Part shown: in pieces, positions 1-5,335 of the stretch
Layout: each line of letters opens with the position of its first letter
Numbering within the stretch: the stretch's first letter is position 1
Assembly (NCBI GenBank): GCA_021812735.1
Contig: JAKAMV010000713.1
Location: forward strand, 1 to 5,335
Direction: 5' to 3'
DNA from: Chloroflexota bacterium
Lineage (GTDB): Bacteria > Chloroflexota > Limnocylindria > Limnocylindrales > CSP1-4
Length of the DNA: 5,335 nucleotides
Position numbers and translations under genes: made by a program
Notes under the pieces: model-generated
Databases searched by the model: none
Told to the model about the DNA's origin: nothing
What the model saw: the letters and a program-made list of their open reading frames with translations, nothing else

Positions 1-17
1 CCCGGCGGATCGGGACG

Positions 18-2213
18 CTAGAGGCTGACCACGATCGAGAGGTCGCCCCGCCGACGGAGGACCTCCGCGCCCGTCGTCCCGCGCCAGGACTGGAACAGCA
101 GGTCCACCTCGGCATCGCCAACACGGAGCCCTGCGACGACGAGCTTGCGCAGCGGGTGGGGGAGCGTGGGCCGGACGATGCGGAGCTCCCGGTGCGGGGC
201 GTCCGCCTCGAGTCCGAGCAGCGAGCGGAACAGCATGAACGGCGTGGCGGCCGCCCAGGCCTGCGGCGCGCAGGCCACCGGGTAGGTGACCGGGACGCCG
301 GTCTCGGCCCGGGGGAACCCGCAGAACAGCTCGGGGAAGCGGAACAGCGGCAGGTGCCGCGCCGCGTCGAGCAACCCGGTCGCGAGCTCCGCGGCCTCGG
401 TCGCGAACCCGTACCGCTTGAGCCCGGCCACCGCGATCGCCGTGTCGTGCGGCCAGACGGTGCCGAGGTGGTATCCGAGCGGGTTGTACCCGGGCTGCCC
501 CTGCGCCAGCGTCCGCAGGCCCCATCCCGACGACATCCGCGGCCCGGCCAGGTCGCGCGCCACCGCCACGGAGCGCCTGACGTCGAGCGCCCCGGTCCAC
601 AGCCCGTGGCCCACGTTGCTGGCCAGCGCGTCGGCCGGACGGTCCTCGCCGTCGAGTGCCATAGCGTACCGCTGGAGGTCCGGCAGCCAGAAACGGTCCT
701 CGAGTCGAGCGGACAGGTCCTTCGCCGCGCTCTCGAGCTCTCCAGCCAGCTCTTGCTCACCGCGCCGCGTGGCGTGGTGCGCCATCAGCCGGAACGCGGC
801 GATGGTGTAGCACTGGACCTCGATCAGGGCGATGGGCGGCTCGGCCACCCCGCCCATCCGGTCGCGAACCGAATCGTGCGAGTCCTTCCAGCCCTGGTTC
901 CGGAGCCCGCGCGCCGAGCGGCATTCGTAGCGGACGAACCCGCCCACGACGGCGGGCCCGCGCAGCCACTCGAGGGCCGCGATGACGTTGGGCCACAGGC
1001 GGTCAACCAGCGCGTCGTCGCCGGTCCACGCATGGGTCTCGGCGAGGAGCAGCAGGAACAGCGCGGTCGCATCGGCGCTGCCGTAGTAGGGCGTGAACGG
1101 CAGCTCGCCGATACGCGCCATCTCGCCCGTCCGCAGTTCGTGCAGGATCTTGCCGGGCTCAGCGTCCCGCCAGTCGTCGCGGACCCGGGCCTGGCGCCGC
1201 GCAAGCACCTCGAGGGTGGAGCGGGCGATGTCCGGCAGGACCGGCAGCATGAACATCGCGGTGATGATGGCGTCGCGCCCGAACAGCGTGGCGAACCAGG
1301 GCACGCCCGCGGCGATGAACGACTCGTTCGCGGTCGGCCCCCCGGTCTCGAGCAGGCGGATGTCGGAGAGCCCGCGGGCGAGGATCAGGTTGACCAGCTC
1401 GTCGTCCGACTCGAAGCGCGTGGGGATCGACGTCTCCACGCCGTCGGGGCTGCGCCGCGCCTCCAGCCGCTCGAACGCCGGCGGGGCCTCCCCAGCTCCC
1501 GGCAGCTCCTCCCAGCCCGACGTCACCTGCCAGCCGAGGTTGACGGTCTCGCCGGCCTCGATCGCGATCCGCCAGCTGGCACGTACCGACGCGTCGCTGT
1601 CGGTGGGCGCCTTGCCGAGCACGTCGGGGGGCGGGTCGAGCTGCACGCCGGTCCGCAGCGCTATCCCGTCGCGGCTGACGTAGGTGAACACGACGCCCGA
1701 CTCGTCGACCTGGATCGGCCTCAGCTCCCCGCGGTCCCCGGTCGCGTAGCCCCGGATCTCGAAAATGTCCGCGCCGTCCACGTCGAGCAGGAGGTCCACG
1801 GTGAGCTGCTGGAGCGCAAGGGTGTAGTTGGCGATCGACAGGCGCTCGTGCATGCCGTCCCGGGCGAGCGTTCGGTCGCGCCGGATGCCCAGTGACTGGG
1901 TGGCCAGCGTGGGGGAGTTGGCGTGCTGCGTGGGGTCGCTGCGCAGCTCCGGGTTGGTCATCTGGACCACGCCGCGCTCCTGCCCGCCGAGGTCAGGCTC
2001 GAGGAGCGTGGGTCGGCGACCGTCCACCAGCACGGTGAGCGTGGACAGCACACGGGTGTCGCCGAGGTACAGCCCGAGGCCGCGCGAGTCCGGGCGGACG
2101 TCGCCGAATGGGTCTGCAACCAAGGTCAGGGCCCCCAGCCGCAGGACGGCCGTGGCCCCGAGGTCGGTGGCCTTGATGACGTGCCGGGGCGTGGGCGGGA
2201 GCTCCCGCGTCAC
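18..2213 (-). CDS. Amylo-alpha-1,6-glucosidase-type glycogen debranching protein (GDE_N_bis plus alpha/alpha-barrel hydrolase domain)
   Basis: This is a predicted cytoplasmic glycoside hydrolase of 731 residues, likely acting on alpha-1,6 branches of glycogen or a related alpha-glucan. Residues about 15-225 look like the GDE_N_bis N-terminal beta domain, with the typical GDTRVLS motif at about 51-57. From about 262 to 690 comes an (alpha/alpha)6-barrel domain with family landmarks in order: GVPWFATLFGRD (303-314), HELRTGEM (358-365), QGWKDSHDS (440-448), EVQCY (465-469), SSGWGLRTL (561-569) and YNPLGYHLGTVWPHD (576-590). These motifs are characteristic of the amylo-alpha-1,6-glucosidase group; the exact catalytic acids are not assigned here. 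No signal peptide or membrane segment is visible. I chose the GTG at 2213 because GAGGGG lies 6 bases upstream. A GTG at 2255 would add 14 residues but has no ribosome site. The reading frame is intact and full length for the family. Substrate is inferred: related proteins act on other oligosaccharides, and no glycogen or trehalose genes are adjacent. Confidence 0.92.
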   Translation of the reverse strand: MTRELPPTPRHVIKATDLGATAVLRLGALTLVADPFGDVRPDSRGLGLYLGDTRVLSTLTVLVDGRRPTLLEPDLGGQERGVVQMTNPELRSDPTQHANSPTLATQSLGIRRDRTLARDGMHERLSIANYTLALQQLTVDLLLDVDGADIFEIRGYATGDRGELRPIQVDESGVVFTYVSRDGIALRTGVQLDPPPDVLGKAPTDSDASVRASWRIAIEAGETVNLGWQVTSGWEELPGAGEAPPAFERLEARRSPDGVETSIPTRFESDDELVNLILARGLSDIRLLETGGPTANESFIAAGVPWFATLFGRDAIITAMFMLPVLPDIARSTLEVLARRQARVRDDWRDAEPGKILHELRTGEMARIGELPFTPYYGSADATALFLLLLAETHAWTGDDALVDRLWPNVIAALEWLRGPAVVGGFVRYECRSARGLRNQGWKDSHDSVRDRMGGVAEPPIALIEVQCYTIAAFRLMAHHATRRGEQELAGELESAAKDLSARLEDRFWLPDLQRYAMALDGEDRPADALASNVGHGLWTGALDVRRSVAVARDLAGPRMSSGWGLRTLAQGQPGYNPLGYHLGTVWPHDTAIAVAGLKRYGFATEAAELATGLLDAARHLPLFRFPELFCGFPRAETGVPVTYPVACAPQAWAAATPFMLFRSLLGLEADAPHRELRIVRPTLPHPLRKLVVAGLRVGDAEVDLLFQSWRGTTGAEVLRRRGDLSIVVSL

Positions 2214-2219
2214 GGGGGA

Positions 2220-2225
2220 CCCCTC
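2220..2225 (-). promoter_or_regulatory. Ribosome binding site of the debranching gene
   Basis: On the minus strand GAGGGG stands 6 bases before the GTG at 2213, one mismatch from the GAGGTG core of the anti-Shine-Dalgarno complement. The farther GTG at 2255 is preceded by CGCTCTTGGC, which has no such motif. This decides the start in favour of 2213. Confidence 0.6.
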
Positions 2226-2579
2226 AGCCACGATCAGGGACGCTGTTGTGTGCACGCCAAGAGCGCGGGCTGTGTACTGACCGCATGCGTCGGAAGGGTA
2301 CGTCGGAACGCTTGCAGGCGTCCCCGGCGCATCGCGGCCGGGGTTTCGGGGGCGCTACAGCACCGTGGTGGCGATCCTTCACAGATGTGGCGAGATGGCG
2401 TGGATTCGGCCTCATGCGCCCGCCGAACGGACGGGGACGCATCCTCGATTCCGGCTTTCAACCGTCCGTGGCCCATCTGGCTTCTGCGAGGCCCTCTGTC
2501 ACCGCCATCGGCCGCAAGACGGGGGCTCGGCGAGGCCTCCCGGGCTCGGCCGAGGCACCCGGCCGCGGACGGGGCCTCC
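2226..2579. other. Non-coding leader upstream of the debranching gene
   Basis: About 350 bases lie between the debranching gene's ribosome site and the hairpins behind the SRPBCC gene. Open frames here on both strands encode Arg/Pro/Gly-rich peptides with no recognisable domain and look like G+C artefacts. No tRNA, known riboswitch core or convincing promoter hexamer pair was seen. The part at 2524-2579 is very G+C-rich. It carries two near-identical copies of a 13-14-base unit and several short palindromes (GAGGCCTC at 2532-2539, CTCGGCCGAG at 2545-2554). The promoter of the debranching gene presumably lies somewhere in this stretch. Confidence 0.5.
2524..2556. repeat. Imperfect direct repeat of a palindromic 13-14-base unit
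   Basis: GGCTCGGCGAGGC at 2524-2536 recurs at 2543-2556 as GGCTCGGCCGAGGC, differing by one inserted C, with a period of about 19 bases. The second copy contains the perfect 10-base palindrome CTCGGCCGAG. The unit is short and made mostly of G and C, so chance is a real alternative. A small extragenic repeat or a protein-binding pair is possible. Confidence 0.3.
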
Positions 2580-2595
2580 GGCGCATGAATGCGCC
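2580..2595. repeat. Small inverted repeat overlapping the terminator hairpin
   Basis: GGCGCAT (2580-2586) and ATGCGCC (2589-2595) are perfect reverse complements separated by GA. The right arm shares bases 2591-2595 with the left arm of the larger hairpin at 2591-2623, so a transcript cannot form both completely. The two-base spacer means the real loop would have to open at least one pair. Confidence 0.4.
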
Positions 2596-2623
2596 CCACC
2601 CGGAGGGGGGACGGGTGGGGCGC
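2591..2623 (-). terminator. G+C-rich stem-loop terminator behind the SRPBCC gene
   Basis: GCGCCCCACCCG (2591-2602) and CGGGTGGGGCGC (2612-2623) form a perfect 12-bp stem around a 9-base loop. The hairpin begins 40 bases past the SRPBCC stop codon in the direction of transcription. No run of T follows on the minus strand (ATTCATGCGC), so this is not a classic U-tract terminator. Strong hairpins lacking a U-tract are common behind genes in high-G+C bacteria. A transcript-stabilising 3' end is the main alternative. Confidence 0.65.
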
Positions 2624-2663
2624 CGGGCGAATCGAGGACGCAGTCCCGGGAGGGACAGTTCGA

Positions 2664-3161
2664 TCAGCTTGAGGTGCGGGTCCTGCCACCGGCCGCGGTT
2701 GTCTCGGCGCCCTCGCGGATCTCGCCGCGCCACGCCCCGGTCTCGGTGCCCCGTGCCTCGATGAAGTCGCGGAACCGCTCGAGATCGCCCGTGACCTGGT
2801 TGCGGAGCACCCCAAGGGCGGTGCCGGCCTGCTGGGCGGGGCCTTCGGGCTCCACCTCGAGCAGCAGGTTGACGCGCGTCATGTCTGGCCCGAGGCTGGT
2901 GAACGACACGGTGCCGTCATTGCGCGCGCCGCCGGTCGAGACCCACGTGATGCGCCGGTCGGGCACCTGCTCCACGATCCGCGCTCGCCACGACTTCTCG
3001 ACGCCAGCGACCTTCGCGCGCCACTCGAGCGTGGTCTCGTTGAGCTGGTGGACCTGCTCGATCCCCTCCATGAACCGGGGGAAGTCCTCGAACTGGGTCC
3101 ACTGGTTGTACGCGGTGTGGAGCGGCACCTTGACGTCGATGGTCTGGTCAATCACGGCCAT
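2664..3161 (-). CDS. SRPBCC-fold (polyketide cyclase/dehydrase-like) protein
   Basis: This is a 165-residue soluble protein of the START/Bet v 1-like SRPBCC superfamily, which forms a deep hydrophobic ligand pocket. The N-terminal strand AVIDQTIDVKVP is followed by the helix segment TAYNQWTQFEDFPRFMEGI (about residues 15-33), the usual opening of this family. Alternating beta strands follow (LEWRAKVAG, SWRARIVEQV, RITWVST, GTVSFTSLG, TRVNLLLEV). A long C-terminal helix (GDLERFRDFIEARG) then leads to the TGAWRGEI end typical of a small subgroup found in actinobacteria and relatives. The ligand and any enzymatic activity are unknown; cyclase is a family label, not a demonstrated reaction. The start is the ATG at 3161, preceded by a near-ideal ribosome site. 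Starts farther upstream would add a Cys/Arg-containing leader outside the domain. There is no signal peptide. The last dozen residues (Thr, Ala, Gly, Arg, Ser) look disordered. Confidence 0.9.
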   Translation of the reverse strand: MAVIDQTIDVKVPLHTAYNQWTQFEDFPRFMEGIEQVHQLNETTLEWRAKVAGVEKSWRARIVEQVPDRRITWVSTGGARNDGTVSFTSLGPDMTRVNLLLEVEPEGPAQQAGTALGVLRNQVTGDLERFRDFIEARGTETGAWRGEIREGAETTAAGGRTRTSS

Positions 3162-3168
3162 AGTCGGG

Positions 3169-3177
3169 CTCCTCCTC
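3169..3177 (-). promoter_or_regulatory. Ribosome binding site of the SRPBCC gene
   Basis: GAGGAGGAG on the minus strand lies 7 bases before the ATG at 3161. It is the strongest Shine-Dalgarno in the window and rules out the longer frame beginning at 3239. Confidence 0.85.
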
Positions 3178-3241
3178 ATGTCGAGGTGGCGGACGTATGC
3201 CATCAGCCTCCCATCGGTCGGGCAACAGGCGGACGCCACTC

Positions 3242-3256
3242 ACCGCCCGCGGCGGT
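3242..3256. repeat. Short inverted repeat upstream of the SRPBCC gene
   Basis: ACCGCC (3242-3247) and GGCGGT (3251-3256) form a 6-bp stem around CGC, about 80 bases before the SRPBCC start and about 95 bases past the regulator's stop. It could be a late terminator for the regulator transcript or an operator for the SRPBCC gene. No T-run follows on either strand, and G+C bias makes such short repeats frequent. Confidence 0.25.
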
Positions 3257-3332
3257 TGCAGGCGGCTGACAACCAGTCGCGAGCCCGTGTCGGTGGCGGA
3301 CCTCGTGCTTGGCTACCCGTCGCCGCATGCCT

Positions 3333-3351
3333 GGCAGAGCGGGAGACTGCC
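3333..3351 (-). terminator. Possible weak hairpin at the regulator's stop codon
   Basis: GGCAG (3333-3337) and CTGCC (3347-3351) can pair around a 9-base loop directly after the response regulator's TAG, sharing one base with it. The stem is only 5 bp and no T-run follows, so termination here is tentative. Confidence 0.25.
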
Positions 3352-4109
3352 TAGCCCACGAGCCCTGCCGCGGCGACGGGGCGTGCGCCCGACGGCGCGG
3401 TGGCACTCTCGCCCGTCGGCTCGTCAACGTTGAGCAGATAGCCGATGCCCTGGAACGTCCGGATCCGCCCAGACTCGCCGGGCCGCACGCCAAGCTTGCG
3501 GCGCACCCGCGAGATCCACACCCGCAGGTACTGGATGTCGTCCCGATACTCCGGGCCCCACACCTTGGTCAGCAGCTCGGTGTGCAGCACCACCTTGCCC
3601 GCGTTGAGCGCAAGGTGCTGGAGGAGGAGCCATTCGGTGCGCGACAGCTGCACGAGCTCGCCATTGCGCATGACCATCCGGCGCTCGAGGTCGATTTCGA
3701 TGTCGTCGAAGCGCAGCACGCCGGTCACGGGCGCGCCCCCACCGCTTCGGCGCAACACAGCCCGCACGCGGGCCGCCATCTCGTCCGGGTGGAAGGGCTT
3801 GGAGATGTAGTCGTCGGCGCCGAAGTCCAGCCCGCGGGCCTTGTCGGCGGTCGAGCCCTTCGCCGTGACCAGGATCACCGGCACGGACCGGGTCTCGCGC
3901 AGCTGGCGCATGACGTCGATGCCGTCCATGTCGGGCATGACGATGTCGAGCAGGACGACGTCGGGTCGGTACTCCTCGGCCAGCCGGACCGCCTCTGCTC
4001 CGCTCGAGGCCGACACGACGCGGAACCCCTCTTCGGACAGGGCGATTGATACGAGCTTGGTGATGCGCGGTTCGTCGTCCGCGACAAGAATGAGCGGTTG
4101 CGCTCCCAC
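3351..4109 (-). CDS. OmpR/PhoB-family response regulator (KdpE-like DNA-binding domain)
   Basis: This is a 252-residue cytoplasmic transcription regulator controlled by phosphorylation. Residues about 6-119 are a receiver domain with a complete active site: acidic pair D11-D12, phospho-acceptor D55 in LLDIVMPDMDG, switch T82 (VTAKGS) and K104 in SKPF. Residues about 134-228 are a winged-helix output domain, with LSRTEWLLLQHLALNAGKV, then the recognition region WGPEYRDDIQYLRVWISRV, and the wing ending GIGYLLN. The WGPEY...QYLRV wording resembles KdpE-type regulators, but no kdp genes are visible. A tail of about 24 residues rich in Ala, Pro and Gly follows. I placed the start at the GTG at 4109 because GAGGTG stands 6 bases upstream; a GTG at 4118 would add three residues without a good ribosome site. 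No histidine kinase gene lies on either side, so its partner is unknown. An 18-base dyad sits about 100 bases upstream. Confidence 0.96.
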   Translation of the reverse strand: MGAQPLILVADDEPRITKLVSIALSEEGFRVVSASSGAEAVRLAEEYRPDVVLLDIVMPDMDGIDVMRQLRETRSVPVILVTAKGSTADKARGLDFGADDYISKPFHPDEMAARVRAVLRRSGGGAPVTGVLRFDDIEIDLERRMVMRNGELVQLSRTEWLLLQHLALNAGKVVLHTELLTKVWGPEYRDDIQYLRVWISRVRRKLGVRPGESGRIRTFQGIGYLLNVDEPTGESATAPSGARPVAAAGLVG

Positions 4110-4115
4110 GGGGCC

Positions 4116-4121
4116 CACCTC
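4116..4121 (-). promoter_or_regulatory. Ribosome binding site of the response regulator gene
   Basis: GAGGTG on the minus strand matches the core of the anti-Shine-Dalgarno complement exactly and ends 6 bases before the GTG at 4109. It overlaps the alternative GTG start at 4118, which argues that 4118 is part of the ribosome site rather than the initiation codon. Confidence 0.65.
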
Positions 4122-4207
4122 GTTCTATGGCCGCGCTGCACACGCGGTCACCGAATGCACAGCATGCTGGTGGCGGTTGTTCGGCCTGCTCTCTGGAGTT
4201 GTTATCA

Positions 4208-4225
4208 GTATTGCGAACGCATTAC
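4208..4225. promoter_or_regulatory. 18-base operator-like dyad upstream of the response regulator
   Basis: GTATTGCG and CGCATTAC flank a central AA and are reverse complements except for one T-T mismatch per half (half-site GTAnTGCG). The dyad lies in the A+T-richest patch of the gap between permease and regulator, where a promoter for the regulator is expected. The dyad is visible; its role as an operator is inferred. I could not assign confident -35 and -10 hexamers around it. Confidence 0.35.
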
Positions 4226-4328
4226 GGCTGGCCGCCGGGTGGCCTCGGCGCGGAGCCGCATGGCGTCCCCCGAGCTGACCGTGTCGCGCCCGAGGGCCCC
4301 AGCCTCATCTGAGGACCCCTTGATCATC

Positions 4329-5335
4329 TCAGGCCCGCGCAATGGTCCGGCGGACGAGGCGCCACGACAGCAGGCTGAACCCAAGGAACATCATCCCCAG
4401 GGCATCGATCTCCCACCCGGGTTGCGCCTCCCCCCGGAGCATCGCGTTCTGGAGCAGCTGGATGCCATGCGTCACGGGCAGCAGGTAGGAGATGACCTGG
4501 GCGGCCGGGTGGAACTCGTCGACCGAGAGGATGAAGCCGCCGAAGAACACGCTCGCGAGGAGCAGGAACAGCGACAGCTGGACGACTTGGCGCTCGCCGT
4601 CGGACAGGGCCGCGACCAGGGCCCCGAGTGCGAGCGAGGCCGCGATCACGAGCGTCACGACGTAGGCGACGGTCGGGCCAGGAGCGAGATCGGGGACGCC
4701 GATCACGCGCACGAACACGAGCATCGTGACCAGCGACACGACCGCCGTCATCGCGAAGTAGGCGAGTCCCTTGCCCAGGAGCACCTCGATGGTCCGCACC
4801 GGCGCGACCCGGAAGATCTCGAAGCGGCCCTGCACGCGCTCGCGCACCAGCGAGAGAGCGAACAGCGTGACGGCGAGGTGCTGGAGGATGAGCACGATGG
4901 CCGCGATGCCGAAGAAGCTGACCACGTTCGGGTCCGTCGGAGCGAGATTGACGGTTTCGGCACGTGTGGGCGCGGCAAGGATCTGGGGCGGGATGTCCTT
5001 GCCGGGCCCCCCCGGTGGCACGGCCGCCTGCCCCTGAGACACGGCGGCCTCGATCAGCTTGCGGTTGGCGACGTTGGCCACCTCCCGGGCGAGGAGCTGG
5101 GCGTCTCCGAGGCGGATGGGGTCGATGATCGAGTACTCGATGCGGATCACCGACTGCTGGCCCGCCTTGAATGACTGCTGGAGGTCACCGGGCGCGATCA
5201 CCAGCACATCGGCGGTTCCATCGTGAATCTGCGCCTCGGCCGGGCCGACGTCGGGCACCACGCCCATCAGGTTGAGCCCCGGGATCGACGACGCCTGGTA
5301 GGCGCCCGCATCGGTGGGCAGGCCCGAGCCGGGCG
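4329..5335 (-). CDS. ABC-2 type transporter permease, C-terminal part (5' end outside the window)
   Basis: This is an integral membrane subunit of an ABC exporter. The 334 visible residues stay in frame to the window edge, so the ATG at 5267 is internal and the true start is beyond 5335. Residues 1 to about 135 form a hydrophilic, probably extracytoplasmic segment (for example GTADVLVIAPGDLQQ and EYSIIDPIRLGDAQ). About five hydrophobic segments follow, near 137-161, 185-211, 221-242, 249-271 and 308-325. Between the first two lies the ABC-2 signature region: LSLVRERVQGRFEIFRVAPV, then EVLLGKGLAYF, likely the cytoplasmic contact with the ATPase. The large domain before the second membrane helix suits the ABC2_membrane_3 type, so one N-terminal helix is presumably missing. 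The ATP-binding subunit is not in the window and may lie upstream, beyond the right edge. The substrate cannot be told from sequence. The stop is TGA, with 219 bases before the regulator's start. Confidence 0.9.
   Translation of the reverse strand, partial: PGSGLPTDAGAYQASSIPGLNLMGVVPDVGPAEAQIHDGTADVLVIAPGDLQQSFKAGQQSVIRIEYSIIDPIRLGDAQLLAREVANVANRKLIEAAVSQGQAAVPPGGPGKDIPPQILAAPTRAETVNLAPTDPNVVSFFGIAAIVLILQHLAVTLFALSLVRERVQGRFEIFRVAPVRTIEVLLGKGLAYFAMTAVVSLVTMLVFVRVIGVPDLAPGPTVAYVVTLVIAASLALGALVAALSDGERQVVQLSLFLLLASVFFGGFILSVDEFHPAAQVISYLLPVTHGIQLLQNAMLRGEAQPGWEIDALGMMFLGFSLLSWRLVRRTIARA

Noticed and set aside
156..1895. 579-codon open frame on the plus strand opposite the debranching gene
   Set aside because: It lies entirely antisense to a clearly conserved enzyme, is dominated by Arg, Gly, Pro, Glu and His, and shows no domain. 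Long antisense frames are expected in high-G+C coding DNA.
2321..2470. Search for a tRNA or riboswitch in the debranching leader
   Set aside because: No T-loop GTTCRANNC, anticodon arm geometry or known riboswitch core was seen on either strand.
2234..2815. Minus-strand frames filling the 2226-2663 gap
   Set aside because: They are Arg/Pro/Ala-rich, overlap the end of the SRPBCC gene in another frame, run through the terminator hairpin and have no domain. They look like composition artefacts.
3162..3239. 26-residue N-terminal extension of the SRPBCC protein from an ATG at 3239
   Set aside because: The ATG at 3161 has a near-ideal ribosome site (GAGGAGGAG, 7-base spacing), and the extension lies outside the domain.
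3267..3272. TTGTCA on the minus strand as a -35 element for the SRPBCC gene
   Set aside because: It is one mismatch from TTGACA, but no -10-like hexamer lies 16-18 bases downstream, where the sequence is nearly all G and C.
2365..3354. 329-codon plus-strand frame across the gap and the SRPBCC gene
   Set aside because: It runs antisense through the SRPBCC gene, has low-complexity Arg/Pro/Ser composition, and no recognisable fold or conserved motif.
4303..4314. CCTCA-TC-TGAGG as a terminator for the permease gene
   Set aside because: The stem is only 5 bp with a two-base spacer and no T-run. The outer bases pair only with internal loops, so it is too weak to call.
4098..5174. 358-codon plus-strand frame rich in His, Glu, Asp and Arg
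   Set aside because: It is antisense to the permease. The acidic/His-rich composition is what the complement of Leu/Val/Ala codons gives, not a metal-binding protein.

Overview
The window is chromosomal DNA from a high-G+C bacterium. G and C clearly dominate by eye, and third codon positions are almost all G or C. Strong Shine-Dalgarno motifs and two GTG starts support a bacterial origin. The protein set (a GDE_N_bis-type debranching enzyme, an OmpR-family regulator ending in an Ala/Pro-rich tail, and a small SRPBCC protein ending near RGTETGAWRG) resembles what is seen in Actinomycetota and in high-G+C Chloroflexota. I cannot decide between these from sequence alone.

Layout: there are four protein genes, all on the minus strand. 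In transcription order from the right edge they are: (1) the C-terminal part of an ABC-2 type transporter permease, whose 5' end lies beyond the window; (2) an OmpR-family response regulator with no kinase beside it; (3) a small SRPBCC/polyketide-cyclase-like protein; (4) a 731-residue amylo-alpha-1,6-glucosidase-type glycogen debranching protein, ending 17 bases before the left edge. The gaps are about 220, 190 and 450 bases, so the genes are probably separate transcription units rather than one tight operon. Shine-Dalgarno sequences fix the starts of genes 2 to 4; for genes 2 and 4 this moves the start inward from the longest reading frame.

Non-coding signals: a perfect 12-bp G+C hairpin lies just downstream of the SRPBCC gene and is very likely its terminator. 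A smaller palindromic hairpin overlaps it and is mutually exclusive with it. The gap upstream of the response regulator holds an 18-base operator-like dyad in a locally A+T-richer patch. The two other hairpins are weaker.

How the genes work together: no shared pathway is evident. Export (permease), signalling (regulator), a small ligand-binding or stress-type protein and storage-polysaccharide breakdown sit next to each other in the same orientation. I found no CRISPR array, mobile element, tRNA, rRNA or toxin-antitoxin pair, and no convincing sign of an undescribed system. The findings concern regulatory DNA and gene-start corrections.
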